Positions 47,971 through 60,455 are shown, counted from the first letter of the stretch. The stretch: DNA of 64,000 bases from Castor canadensis (GCF_047511655.1 NC_133396.1:136533490-136597489); one strand, 5' to 3'. A program made the numbers and translations. Notes: generated by a model not told the origin, from the letters alone.

Positions 47971-48125
47971 TATGTCTTCTCTTCAACAAAATTAGAGATA
48001 AGAGCAGAACAGGTTCTACCTGGAAGTGAGGGGGGGAAGGGGGAAAAGGGTGGGAGAGGGGGACTGTGGGGGAGAAATGACCCAAACAGTGTACACACAT
48101 GTGAATAAATGAATAATTTAAAAAA
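47971..48125 (+). mobile_element. L1 3'UTR terminus
   Basis: Begins 'cttcaacaaaattagagata', contains a G-rich tract (48027-48075) and ends 'gtacacacatgtgaataaat' with an A-rich tail. This matches the 26770-26900 terminus. It is a severely 5'-truncated insertion. Confidence 0.85.
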
Positions 48126-48367
48126 GAAGAAATAAAGTATATAACACAAAAAAATAAAATAAAATATAGTAATGATAGCAAAATGTCCACAAGTTTTTAC
48201 ATATTGATTTTTAAATAGCTTATTTTAGGTTAAATACTTATGAATGACTTGTTAAATTGTAACATCTTGAAAAGTTGCCAATTGTATATAACAAAATGCA
48301 CTCAACAGTTACCATTTCTAGGCAAACCATTAGGTATGGTGTTCAAACACAAGAAAGACTTGTAACA
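48126..48367. other. Short unique stretch
   Basis: AT-rich, nothing recognised. Confidence 0.4.
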
Positions 48368-48784
48368 GATAATTATTTTATTATTTGTATTGGGGGTACA
48401 TTGCAATATTTACAAAAGTCCCTACAATATATCATAACTAGGTTCACTTCCTCCATCATTCTCATTTATCCCTCCTCTGTCATTCCTGAAGTAGTTTCAC
48501 AGGTCTCATTTTTCCATTTTCATATACAAGTACATAACATTTCCACTACATTCAGCCTCCTTCACCCTTACTTTATACACTTCCCTATCCAACTGGTACC
48601 AACACTCTCTAGATAGGGGCATTTCCATTTTTGAAAAAAAGAAAAGGCATTTTTGTTTGTTTAAGATAGCTCTACAGGGAGTTTCCTTGTGACATTTCCA
48701 TGTCTTATAACTCAAAATGGATCATGCCTTCTGTTTTACTCCTTTCTACCTTAGTCTCCTTCTTATGGTGATTTTAACAGGTTT
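48368..48784 (-). mobile_element. L1 3'UTR, antisense (left arm of inverted repeat)
   Basis: In antisense: 'tgtattgggggtacattgca', 'atatttacaaaagtccctac', 'tgtttgtttaagatagctct', 'ttccttgtgacatttccatg'. The same 3'UTR family occurs at 56490-56830. It faces a sense copy that starts right after it. Confidence 0.8.
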
Positions 48785-49185
48785 AAAAATTCTATGTTCA
48801 TGGAAATGTCACAAGAAAACTTCCTGTGTAGCTATCTCAAACAAACAAAAATAGCATTTTTTTTTCTTCTATAAAATCAGAGAACAGGAGGGCAGAACAA
48901 GTCCTGCCTGAGGAAGGATTGGTAGCAGTGGGATAGGGGAAGAGGTGGGGAAAGGATGTGGGAGGGTGAATAAAGTGCAAGTATTGTGTACACATGTATA
49001 TAAGTCATATACATGTGTACACCTGTTGAAACTGTTCCAGGAATGGGGAGACGGAGGATAAGGAGAATGATAGAAAGGGTGAATTCAAGCGTGATATATT
49101 TGCTATATATAAGAGCTTTTGTAAATACCACAATGTATCCCTGCCCAGCTCAGCAATAATAAACAGAAAAAAAATTAAAAATAAA
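48785..49185 (+). mobile_element. L1 3'UTR, sense (right arm of inverted repeat)
   Basis: Sense copy: 'catggaaatgtcacaagaaa', 'gtagctatctcaaacaaaca', a G-rich part (48900-48965), a 16-bp perfect palindrome arm pair at 48986-49022, then 'tttgtaaataccacaatgta' and an A-rich tail. It pairs with the left arm over most of its length. Confidence 0.8.
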
Positions 49186-49429
49186 TAAAATTCTATGTCC
49201 ATTCTCCCATAGAAAGTATATCACCCATATTCACCTCACTAACTTCCTTCTTTTACCCTTCCTGTCTTGTATGTGACCTCCCCTTAGTGTAACCTTTTTT
49301 TTATAATATTGCTTACGCTCATATTGGTAACACAGATATTTATAAGGAAAAGAAAAATGCATTCATGTGACTAGAAACAATCAGATATCTCTTAGTCTTG
49401 AGTCATAGGACTAACTATGATATTTTAAG

Positions 49430-49700
49430 TCGCTTTGCTCACAGCCTACTTAGGTGCCTGCTTCACTGTTTTTCTAAAATGTACCTCAGATACCATCTGT
49501 GTCAGAGATCTTTTTCTGAAGCCTCCATTTCTGATTACTTTTCTTAGCATTTTACCACAATGCTCCCAAGTTTCCCTAACATCTTACTGTTATCCTTATC
49601 TTCCCACCAGAGCTGTCATAGACAGAGGACTGAAGATGCCTATCTATATTACTGGGGCATGCCCAGGTCATTTCTGTATACATTTGAAAAATTATATTCT
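49430..49700 (+). mobile_element. L2 LINE 3' fragment
   Basis: The order resembles the L2 3' end: 'acctcagataccatctgtgt' and 'gatctttttctgaagcctcc', then 'ttatccttatcttcccacca', and 'agaggactgaagatgcctat'. Old and diverged; an overlapping 97-codon frame is not a host protein. Confidence 0.5.
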
Positions 49701-50919
49701 CAATCATGATTTTATAAAGTTTGAATGACCTACTTTGATTTTTTTCATCCTCCATTAGAAAAATGTAGCTCATACCTAATATGAAAAATGTAAAAAATAA
49801 TAATGGATTTAGTGAGCCCACTGGCACTTTTATCAGGTGTCACTCTGAAGTAGTACCACAGCATAAGAATATTCTGCTCTTGCAATGTCTCAAATGCTGA
49901 AAATTTCTTTCTAGTCTCAGATCACTCAGCAGCAACTTCAAAACTCCAAAGAAGCATCATAGTACTTACTTCAGAACCATGTATTTTATTCAAATAAGCA
50001 TGCTGCAGACTGCTCCTCACACATACTTACATAGTCAAGTCAAATAGACAGCTATGCTATTATCCATTAAAATGCAGTTACTGAAAGTCCAAAGGGGTCA
50101 TTCTAATTTTCTTTTCTTTTCTTTAAAAGTGCCCCATTTTTGTTCAGTGTTCTGGATTTAATTACATAGATTTAAATCCATCCTACCTCCCCCCACCCAA
50201 AAATGTCAAAAGTGAAAATCAGAGAAAGGTATTTGTGAGTCAATCCAAATTGGAGGAAATTGACACACCAAATCCAAGAATATGTGAGTCATGAGAAGCA
50301 TGCAGGGTTAGTGAAAAGAAGAGATGAAAGACCTAAAATAATGTGAATTCAAACGACAATTCTAAACAGACTTTCAGGCAGGAAGGATGGATAACCATTA
50401 GCAGAGATGTACGCCATCAAACAGACAGGCCAAGAGAGGTTGAAAAATTCAAAGAATTGCTGGTCTTGATCTTCTCAGTAACCTGGGAGGACAAGTGCAT
50501 ATGCTTCCTGCAAAGTGGCCAAAAGAAGATGAAACGCTTGAGGGCAGTTGAAAAAAATAATAATTGGCACTGTAGAAAGTGTGAAAAGAAGCCAATTAGG
50601 AATAAACACAAAGATTGCTGAGTAGGATTGAATACCCATGACCATATATTTTAATGAGGCAATTAGCATCAGTATATGATTTCTTCCTAAGAGGACTTGA
50701 CTGCCAAGGGGTGAGGACACTGACCTAATGAAGGGGCAGTCAGTGGTAATGAAAGAAGTCACAAAGAGAAAGCGTGAGAGAGTGGACTAAGGTTGGCTAT
50801 TTTTAGTGTGTCAAACTGTGCTTCAGACAATCAATTTAGAAGGTCCTTAGACTAGTAATCATAACTATAAATTTTTTTAAAAATCACAATATATGTTAAG
50901 CTTCTGTTCCACACTTCAC
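49701..50919. other. Unique non-coding sequence
   Basis: No gene recognised. Frames at 50343-50621 (plus) and 50417-50762 (minus) overlap each other and lack domains. Confidence 0.45.
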
Positions 50920-50958
50920 ATTCTCTCTCTCTCTGTCTCTCTCTCTTTCTTTGTCTCT
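50920..50958. repeat. (CT)n microsatellite
   Basis: A CT run with a few TCTG/TTTC interruptions. Confidence 0.9.
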
Positions 50959-52289
50959 TAAAGAGACTGTGCCAGGAGTAACATCCTCCTTTAGAAATAG
51001 CCACATTGACCTTTAGAAGGTTAATCAATAGTCCAGTGTGACAGTCACTAGGTGCCACATCTTGATTTGACCACAAGTTTGCTTAATGCCACAGCCCAGG
51101 ATCAAACAGTGATGTTCTCCTGTTCTTCTGGAGGCTTTTGTGAGCTAGCGTACTCCACACCTGACTTTAACATTCAGGGCACGCAATGGAATGAAGGGGT
51201 GCTTTCACACAGGTGTATTGAGTCTGTGAAAATGCAAATGGATACACCATTCTTATATGTAGACTTGTCTAAGTGTATTCTAAACTTCAATACAAAACTT
51301 TAAAAAAATAAATTAGAAATTTGACATTGACAATCTGCCTAAGAGGCTCAGAAAAAAATGAGGTTACATTGACCAGTAGATGTCATATATAACTGTTTTT
51401 GCTTCTATTACCAAAGATTTCTCAGAGCCTCAGATTAACCATGTATAAAATAAGGAGTTTAAAATTGTTGAATTCTAAGGAGATTTTGAGCTGTATAATT
51501 CTACACATGCTTTTGGTTTTCTTTCCCCTATCCTCAATTTTGATATTGCATTTGGAAAGGTAGATGAGAAGGCACTTGAGCGCTCATGAAATGTGCAAGG
51601 ATGATTAAAGTTTTATTGCATGCATCAGCCCTGGAAATACATAGTCATCAAATCACATATATTAGCAAACAGTCTTCCAAGACTTCAAAAATAGAATTTG
51701 CATTTTAAGAGACTTATGAATCAAGGCATCAAACTTTGTCAATTTAATTTAAGCTGAAGCAATGAGAGTACATCAGATAAAAAAAATCCAGACCTAAGAA
51801 AGAGATGTGCCATTTCAAAAAGCTGTTTCAGTTTGGGAATAGAACTTCTACAATCAGGAGAATTCTCTGGCCATAAAATGAAGTGTCTCAAGCATTAAAC
51901 ATAAATGATTTTCTTTTATAGACAGAAGCAAAAAGGCTATATGTTGGCAAGCAAGATGAAAGGGTAGTTTAATAATAGGACAGTAGATTGGAGAATGCTT
52001 TATCCTAAATTCAGCCTTTTTACCCTGAAGCAGGCTCAGAATATGGATGTTATGGAAGTTTGGCGATTGGAGCAAGGAGAGTATAACTTAACTCAAGTTT
52101 AGTTGATAAACATGTACCAATGACAAGCGGTTAAGCTAATCAGTTTTGAAGAAAAGAAAGGAAATTGAGTGGCCTTTGCCCTTCTTGGGGGTAAACAGAG
52201 GGGTTATCCATAAGTCTTATTCAAGTCACACGAGGAAGGAACTTCATTGCAATAAGCTGTTTTCCAGAAAGAGAGGCTGGGGATTTTTT
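50959..52289. other. Unique non-coding sequence
   Basis: Nothing recognised. Confidence 0.45.
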
Positions 52290-52742
52290 TGTCAAAAATA
52301 GTTTTATTGTATTTTGAGCTAGCATACATCAATAATACAAGGGGTTTTCATTGTGGTAATTCCACACATGTGTACAGTGTACTTTGAACAAGTTCACCCC
52401 TCCATTATATTCCCATTCTTCCCCTTCTTTTCATGCAGTATTTGGTGAGCTTCATTATGCTACCATTAAAGGTATACATGTAGAATATTATAGTCCTTTT
52501 CCCCTTAGTATCTTTTCCTTTTCCCTTCCTCTCTCCTGTTGATATCCCTCAGAAAGTCCCCTTTTCACATTCATGTCCCATTATCATCATCATCATCATT
52601 TTAGGTCTAGGTTCTACAAATGAGCAATAACGTGTTATCTAGCTTTTTGAGTTTGATTTAGCTCACTCAACATGGTGATCTCAGTTCCATCTATTTTCCT
52701 GCAAATGAAATAATGTCATTTTTCTTCTGGGCTGAGTAATAG
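52290..52742 (-). mobile_element. L1 3'UTR and ORF2 end, antisense
   Basis: In antisense: 'attgtattttgagctagcat', 'cacatgtgtacagtgtactt' and 'agctcactcaacatggtgat', then 'ttcctgcaaatgaaataatg', matching the order of the L1 minus-strand piece at 7953-8300. An (ATC)n run lies at 52578-52600. Confidence 0.8.
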
Positions 52743-53867
52743 GGTCTGGGATATTTTTAAACCTTTGCCATTCTTCAGGATCACAATGCTTAAGTAAAAT
52801 TCAATATTGTCAGAGATATTATATAGGCAATCTTATTTGAACAATATAATGGCAAAACATATTTATACTTTCAAATATATCTTATTATTTAATCTTTATG
52901 TTGCAAAGACTGAACAGGAAACAGATTCACCACTGTTTTAAACATCAACTACAATGATATGAAAGAGTATTGGCTTAGCCTATCCTAGTAGAAGCTAGAT
53001 ATTGCATAGGATCTTATATTGAATGTAAAATAAGCTCCACATTAAGCAGAGTATAGAAGGGAATGGAACCAGAATATATTTTTTCTATTTATATCCAGAG
53101 TAAACATATATATATTGAAAATTAAATAGAAAACATTATCATTGTGCAATTTGAAAAATAATTTCAGTTTTGTACACATATTCTTTTAAAAGGCATTCAA
53201 AATTTTTGGTCAAATAATTTTGTTGTGAAATGTATACCTTTGTAACATGTATTCATAACTTTTTCCCAAATTGGGCAAATTCGAGAATTTTATCCAGATA
53301 TTTTTGTTGTTTGTTTAAACTGAACCAAGACAAAAAATGTGAATTGGTAACAGAAACCCTTTCCATATTCATTTTTTATGTTTTTCATGTCATACATTTT
53401 TTCCCTTTTATAGCTTTAGATTATAGTTTTCCTAGTAAGTGAACATTTTCATTCTCTATTTACCAAGTAATTTCTGCTTTCCCTTATTCTGTCAAATGTG
53501 GCCAATATTTTAATGACCCATTTGGTCAGATTATATTCGCAAATCTTCTTCGCAAGAGTTGGCCCTGATTTTCCTGGGTTTATCTCCTTAATAGCCTCAA
53601 AATACCACAGATAATAGAGGATTAACAAAAGCACACTCTGTGAGTGAGTCTATTCCACATATATTATCTCCAAAGTCTCGAAGAACATATCATTAACTTT
53701 CATGGTAAAGCAAAATATATTTAATGAGGAAAACTCAGTGACTATAAAGAGAAACATTAAAGGGAGATAAATATTTAACGTCTAATTACCCTTAAGTTAC
53801 TGTAGTGTATTTTAATTGCAACAGAAGGGATTCTTAGGTTTTTAAATATCTGTTAGTCACTAACTGC
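52743..53867. other. Unique AT-rich sequence
   Basis: Nothing recognised. Confidence 0.45.
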
Positions 53868-54062
53868 TGCTGTATATTTTATTTTAGCAACCCTCACAAT
53901 TTGAGTCTATGAGATTGGAATTGTCAATACTAGTTCAAATAGGAATATTGAAGATGGGGGAGATTAACGATCCTGCAGTCTCTGAGAGTTAGAGCAGAGG
54001 CTGCAGTCTGGAGCTCTTCAATATGTGATCAATGCTCTGAATCCACTGCCGTTTTTCCTGTG
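53868..54062 (+). mobile_element. MIR SINE, diverged
   Basis: 'tattttagcaaccctcacaa', 'gtctatgagattggaattgt' and 'gttagagcagaggctgcagt' follow the MIR order. The central 'gattaacgatcc' region stands for the conserved core. Confidence 0.65.
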
Positions 54063-54124
54063 CGTCTTAACTTCATCTAGACATCTGTGTTGTGTTTGCC
54101 AATGCTACTTATATAACCAAAGAA

Positions 54125-54305
54125 AGTATTTTGAACATTATTCTAAGTACAAAACAGCTATCTTCAAGCCTCACAGTTCCCTTGGGTGATAGTACCATTA
54201 TTTTGCCTCACTTTGCAGATGAAAAAGTTGGTATGGAAGTTAAATTTACATAGCAGATGAGCACTGTAGGCTAAGAAGTTTGACTTTATAGCCCATACTA
54301 AATCA
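54125..54305 (+). mobile_element. MIR SINE, diverged
   Basis: 'acattattctaagtacaaaa', 'tcttcaagcctcacagttcc', 'ttttgcctcactttgcagat' and 'gatgaaaaagttggtatgga' match the MIR. Two MIRs in the same orientation lie only about 60 bp apart. Confidence 0.72.
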
Positions 54306-56489
54306 CCACTTAATGAAATGGCACTGCAGGTAGTGATAATTAGTGATCAGCGTAATTGTACAAAGAATAGCTATGTTATCTAGCCAGTGAATAATAGGGG
54401 AATAAAAGCTTGTAGAACAGTGATGGAGGGATTCATCTTTGTCCAAGACAAATTGAGGATGTATTCCTCTATTTCATCCAACCTTTTATAAATCTTCTGC
54501 CATTAACACTTACACATATATTTTTGGTGCACAAACCATGCATCTCTGCTTAGTATGTACATAGGAGTAGATTTGCTAAGGTATAGGTGACCATGTCTTC
54601 AGTTGTAATGTATTTACAGAATACAAACTAAAGTTTGCTAAGGTTTTCTGCTCTACACAGTGTTAGCAGTTTTTCATTTCCCTATGAGACTCAACTGCAT
54701 TCAAATATTAGGACCCAAACATTCTCCAAAAATGATTATATTTGCTGAAATCCTGTTGACAGTAGAAAATTCACTAAAATTAATAGAGTAAGTAAAGATA
54801 GTAAATTTATACATCACATTTATAATCACTTATACAATTGTGTATACAATTACAAGATAACTAAAGTTGTATGGATTTCTGTGCTTTAGTTTTGATACAA
54901 ATATCACTTGTTGACACGTTTTTGTAAGCATGTTCTATTTCCTGTACAGTATGCTAGGAGCAAGAGACAAGTAGCAAGTAAAACAGACCTATGAATCTTC
55001 TTAAAGTGAGTGATGCAGACAAATTTTGTATTAACTATGATACTTGTATCCATATTGATAGTTATGTCATTTATTAAAGGAATACAGAGGACTTTGAAGG
55101 GAAAATCTTGGGCACATAGAACTTAAGAAGGACCAGACAAGTTAGTAACCTGGGAGAATAATTTTCTAAGAAAATTTATTATCATTTTTTTATAAAATAC
55201 ATCTTTGATTTCAAACAGGGACTTTGAAATAGATGTTTTCAGATACAACCCCTATATGCATAGAAATAAAGGAAACCCTAATAAAACCTATCATGACACA
55301 CATCTCTTATGTCTGTGTCCCTACTTGGAAGGTGGAATTAAGAACAGATTTGAAATCTGAAAGTTTATCATTTATAAAATCATTTTCCACTTTATATTGT
55401 GTTCATTTCAGAAATATCTGCTAAGTCCATAGATGTACATTAGAACACCTTCCCAAGAGTAAATGGTCTCAATTTTCTGTTTTATTAAACTTCCAGCGTG
55501 CTTTTTTCAGGAAATCAATCTCTTTTCCCATAATGTTGGCTTTCACTTCATTTTCTTTTCTTACAGCTTATTTGATACTACTCTGTAGAACACCACACTT
55601 AAGTTCTAATTTTTTAATTCTACATTTATGAGCCTGGAATCCATTTCAGAGTCTCATGTATGTGTCCCTTTATTTTAAAAAACAACTATTTATTGGGTAC
55701 ATTTCTTGTATCAAGTATAATATAAAGCATTAATGAGTCTAAAAGGAACATATTTTGCCATCCCTGAAAAAAATCCATGGGATTTACATCAGAATTGTTA
55801 ACATTACTAAAACTAGACAAATAGATAAGAATTTTTAACAACTGGATAAACTGTCATTATTGAATACATTAACAGTTTTAATTAATATATTGTTGTTTAA
55901 TGACATTTGTTCAGAAAATAACACAAATTAGATGAATGAAGTTTACATGGTAAACACAGCCACATAACTGAAAGCCAGATGTGTGACTGTGTGTGTGACA
56001 TAGTAGCCACCATAATTGCTCTCCAGCCTTCCCCAAGTCACATCTCATCCCAATAACCCCTCTCCAACTTTTATGCCAGTGGAACTATGTAATGTGAGTT
56101 TATGACTTCTACTGCATTTAATGATAGTTTCTGTACATTCTTGTACTCACTTTTTGATGCACACATATACACATGTAGATATTTCTGTTGAAGCATGGAT
56201 ATACAGATATTTAACTTCAATATATTTACAAAAGGATGTTACAACAACACAAATCATTTGCTGTTCTGAAGAGAACTGGAGTTTTCTTGTCCACTATTGT
56301 CTCTCATGCCCAAGCATCACAGAGTGCCATAATTCTCTTTATTAAGAGGTCTCTTCATGCAAAATAAAGTATACTCTACAACATTTACACAAATACTTTG
56401 CCTGATATTTTATGGATGATATAGATATGTATTTGATCATGTTATTGAAGAAGTATTGACTCATATGCTTTGTATTGTATCTTTTTTCT
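54306..56489. other. Unique AT-rich sequence
   Basis: No gene recognised. A MIR-like phrase ('aactatttattgggtacatt') near 55683 is too short to call. Confidence 0.45.
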
Positions 56490-56830
56490 GTTTTTATTTT
56501 ATTATCATATTATTGTACTGAGGGTACATTGTGACATTTACAAAAGTGCTTACAGAGTGTCTTAATTAAATTCACCACTCCATCATTCTCCTTTACCTCC
56601 TCTCCCCCCATTACTTCACCCTTTCCTTATATCCTGTCCCATTCCACTGGTACCAACCCCCCAGACAGGACCTATTTTACCTTGCTGTCCTTCAGTTTTG
56701 AAAAAAGACATTATATGTTTGTTTAAGATAGCTATACCCAGAGTTTCATTATAACATTTACAAGTATGTATATATTCTGAATTGGTTCATCCCCTCTATT
56801 TTTCTCCTTTCTACCTTTTATCTTTTACAA
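56490..56830 (-). mobile_element. L1 3'UTR, antisense
   Basis: In antisense: 'attgtactgagggtacattg', 'tgacatttacaaaagtgctt', 'catcattctcctttacctcc', 'ttccactggtaccaaccccc', 'tgtttgtttaagatagctat'. Same family as 48368-48784. Confidence 0.82.
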
Positions 56831-56947
56831 TAGCTAGTGTCTAGAGGCAAAGAATGAAGACAGGTTTATGGGAAAATGATATTACATACAGAGCAGAACT
56901 TTGGTTTGGTTTTCTTTTCTTTTCTTTTAAAAAAAAATATGCACCAA

Positions 56948-57270
56948 GCCAGGTATGGTGTCCTATTCCTGTAATCACAGTTACTCAGAGGTGGTGATCA
57001 GGAAGTTCATAGTTTAAGGCCAGTCTGGACACAAATTTAGCAAGACCTCATTTCAATCAACAACACAGATTTTGTGGCCCACATTTGTTATCCCAGCTAT
57101 GCTGGAGACATGGGTGAAAGAATCTCTGTCTGAGGACAGCCTTGAGCAAAAATGAGACTATCTGAAAAAATGAGTAAAGCCTAAAGCAAAAATAAAGGGC
57201 TGGTGATCTCAAGTGGTAGATCACCTGCCTAGCCAACACTAGGCCCTGAGTTCAAACTCCGGTACCCTCC
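56948..57270 (+). mobile_element. Three-unit composite SINE: two B1 monomers plus ID
   Basis: B1 monomer one (56948-57062, 'gccaggtatggtgtcctatt'), monomer two (57063-57195, 'gtggcccacatttgttatcc', 'gagactatctgaaaaaatga') and an ID-like unit (57197-57270, 'ggctggtgatctcaagtggt', 'gagttcaaactccggtaccc'). The same head-to-tail order as at 46907. Confidence 0.87.
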
Positions 57271-58774
57271 AAAAGAAATAAAATGTAGTGATTAAATTAT
57301 AAGATTACTAAATTACAATAAAGGCAGCACAGAGTCCATCCTGTTCCTACCTTCTGTGCCTCACACTGAGCACGTGAACCTTGCACAATGGTTAACAGAG
57401 AAAGACAGCAGAATAGCAACTGCTGTGAAGCCAGAAGACCCTGCAGGGAAGGAAAAATGCCTTCACTCAATGTGGAACCTGACTAGGAGAAGTAAAGGAA
57501 TTATTCTGTTCACTGAAGTTTTAGACACATTAAATAAACAAATGCTCATTTTAAGTCAGTTTTCCAATTCTTGCAAACGCAAAACAGAAACACAACCAGT
57601 ATCTCTCCACATGACTTTTCCAAAACAGTCTTCCTTTGACTTAATAAAGAGAGAATGCGTAAGTGTATAATGTGCCAGAATTTCTCTGGCAGGTTTTGAA
57701 GAATACAATTTGAGTAAGTGCATATTTCTTAAAAGAAAAATAAAAGCCTTTTCAAATTAAAATGATTCACACAATTTTTCTGTACCAAAGAGTCCCTGAA
57801 AAGTAGGCACATTGAGTTAAGAGATGGAGAGACTGCCTTAGGTACCTTATTTTGAGGTATTGATATGTTATAATACTTTGCCATTTCTTTAACTAATAGA
57901 GTTTATGAGTTAGAATCCCACAGGGAATGTGGAATAACCTCAAAAATATTTTCATTGGTAGCACACTAAACCATTAGAGATGGGTTAATATTTTTTCAAC
58001 ACATCAACCTAAAATGTATGAGGATATATTTTTATTATAGTTATTTATTGTAAAAAATATTTATTTGGATATCAAACTGGTTTTAAGAATACTATTCCCT
58101 AATATCCTTATCTTTAAAATAAAGTTTTAAAAAATACTTTTAAGTGGCCTTATAGGATATCAGAGTAAGGAAATTCTGGATTGAATCCTGATTCAGCCAT
58201 TAATTAGTTGGATAGTGTTAAAAAAAAAAGGGCAACTTGCCAGATTCTAAAATTGCTTAGACATTTGCATAAGTCACTAGAAGAAGCTGATTTTAATCAT
58301 GAGATCACTTTGTAAGCAGAAATGTCAGTGTTTATAACTGTGATATAACATGGCTTTACTGCTTAACTTACCAGAATTGATTGTGACCAAACCAGTCAAA
58401 ATAATGCTCAGAATTTTTTTTCTGCATCCTCATCCCTTTGGACTCCAAACTTCTCTCCCTATATCTTCAGAAGATGCTGTACCTGGAAGTATAAGCTATT
58501 TCATCTGTGATGTTTCTTTCTTAGCATAAAATTATTTTTAGAAGCCTGATGACTGTAATGTCAGGAATCCACACTGGCACATGCTAAGTTAAACTTTAAT
58601 TAGATGCCAGTTATAAACTTACTTCCTATCTTTCAGTGGCCAGAAGAATGTAAGCTATCTACCCTTCTATCCATATATCTATAAAGACTCGCCATCCTTT
58701 TCTATAAGCCTGGCACCTTTTTTTTATAACTACTAAGTACACTTGATGCATTTATCTTTACTTATAAAATAGAG
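57271..58774. other. Unique non-coding sequence
   Basis: A 104-codon plus frame (57356-57670) has no recognisable domain and no supporting gene context. Nothing else recognised. Confidence 0.4.
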
Positions 58775-58885
58775 CCTTCAAAATGACATAATTTCATTCT
58801 TCTTTATGACTGAATAATACATTGTGTATACATACCACATTATCTTTCTCCATTCATCAGTTGATTAACACCCAACGAAACATAT
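58775..58885 (-). mobile_element. L1 ORF2 C-terminal fragment, antisense
   Basis: 'atttcattcttctttatgac', 'tgaataatacattgtgtata' and 'ctccattcatcagttgatta' are the reverse complement of the ORF2 C-terminal region. It abuts a sense 3'UTR piece. Confidence 0.75.
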
Positions 58886-58894
58886 TAAAATTCT

Positions 58895-59050
58895 TTCTAA
58901 AAAGGATGGAGGGGGATAAGAAAGATTTAAAAAGGGAGTAAATTTCACCAAAGTACATAATATGCATGTATGGAAATATCACAATGAAAGCCCTTTGCAC
59001 AAATAATAGATGCTAATTAAAATAGAGAATTTAAAAATAAAGTAAAATAA
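58895..59050 (+). mobile_element. L1 3'UTR terminus, sense
   Basis: 'aaatttcaccaaagtacata', 'atgcatgtatggaaatatca' and 'caaataatagatgctaatta' match the L1 3' terminus whose antisense starts the element at 7953. Head-to-head with 58775-58885, so likely one insertion with 5' inversion. Confidence 0.75.
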
Positions 59051-59718
59051 TAGAACCCTATTCTGCATTCTACTTCAAATATGTTTTACCCATTCTACAC
59101 ATTAGAATTGAAAAGAAAAATAATGTCTGTTAGAGCTGTCTATCTTAGACATAGTAAGAAAATTTACACAGTTACCTGGTAGAAATATAGCTCATATTTT
59201 GTGATCCAACAAGTGTATGGCCTTCATAAATGGAACTAAGCACTCATGACCCAAGACAAAAAAATGTGGTGGTGATTCTTTGCCGCTTTCTTTCCTTCAA
59301 CTCTCAACTTCAATCACTGAGCATTATCTCAAATTCTCACGAATGTCTAATTTATACTAAGTGCCCATCAATCTTCTAATATAATTTATAGCACAATTCA
59401 CTTAAATCACTGCAGTAGACACTTTTTCATTGCATGTCTCAAATTCTCCTTACTCTAACAAAAGTCTCCAGTGGATTTCTGTGGTGAAAATCCTCACACT
59501 GTGGCTGACCTCAAGCTAACAACATGCATGTGGGATTGGAATTGGGAAGAAGTGAGCATGGGGTAGGAGATGGCCATAACCTATGCCCACTCCAGCCACC
59601 ATAGCAAATCTAACGTCAGGTACCAACTGACAGAGCTCCTATGGCTTTAAGGATACTGACTTCTATTGACTTATCCATGTCAGTTTTCCTTGCTTTCTAC
59701 CTTCCAGTTATACTAGAC
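59051..59718. other. Unique non-coding sequence
   Basis: Nothing recognised. Confidence 0.45.
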
Positions 59719-59732
59719 TTATATCAGTTCTT

Positions 59733-59824
59733 TTTTATTGTTTTTTTCGCCATATTGGAGATTGAACTCAAGGTTTCACGCTTGTGAGGCAGGCATGCTA
59801 CCACTTGAGTTACACTCTGAGCCC
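59733..59824 (-). mobile_element. tRNA-derived ID-like SINE
   Basis: In antisense: T-rich tail, 'attggagattgaactcaagg', 'gaggcaggcatgctaccact'. The target-site duplication (ttatatcagttctt at 59719-59732, ttatttcagttctt at 59825-59838) has 13 of 14 bases matching. Confidence 0.93.
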
Positions 59825-60049
59825 TTATTTCAGTTCTTATATTCCTCCACCTTTGACCCTTACAGAATTTCCCATATGTGATTATCCTACTTGAAAATAA
59901 AACTCTCCTACTTACTATTCTGGTAATATTTTAATGATTTCAGGTCACAAATCAAAATGTGTTTCCCTGGACATCTTTTCTTGCCTTCAACAATAGACAT
60001 GATATTTTTTCTCTGTTCTTATAGTATCTTGAAATTCATTATTAAGAAA

Positions 60050-60455
60050 AGTGGTTTCTTGGATCAAAGACTTAAATGTAAGAGCCCAAACTATTAACAA
60101 CAAGAAGAAAGCATGGGGGAAACACTTCAGGACACAGGAATGAGCAAATATTTTTAGATAAGACTTCAAAGAGCAAGAAATAAAAGCAAAAATTCAGAAG
60201 CTTCTAGACAGCAAAGAAAATAATTGAGAGTAAAAGGACACACTGCAGAACAAGAGAAAATATTCATCTGACAAAGGTTTAAAACTCAGAATGTATATTA
60301 GCAACTTGAATAAAAAAAAATAAATACTCCCATTAAAAACATGAGCAAATGACTAGAATAGACACTTCTGAAAAGGTCTCCAAATAGCCAAGAAATATGT
60401 GGCAAATATGCATAGCATCATTAACAATCGGAAAAATGTAAATCAATATACACGT
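60050..60455 (+). mobile_element. Old L1 ORF2 fragment
   Basis: 'ggatcaaagacttaaatgta', 'gggggaaacacttcaggaca', 'aataaaagcaaaaattcaga' and 'ccaagaaatatgtggcaaat' follow ORF2 order past the reverse-transcriptase domain. Many stops. Confidence 0.85.

Noticed and set aside
57356..57670. 104-codon plus frame as a gene
   Set aside because: No recognisable domain, no splice context, composition like the neighbours.
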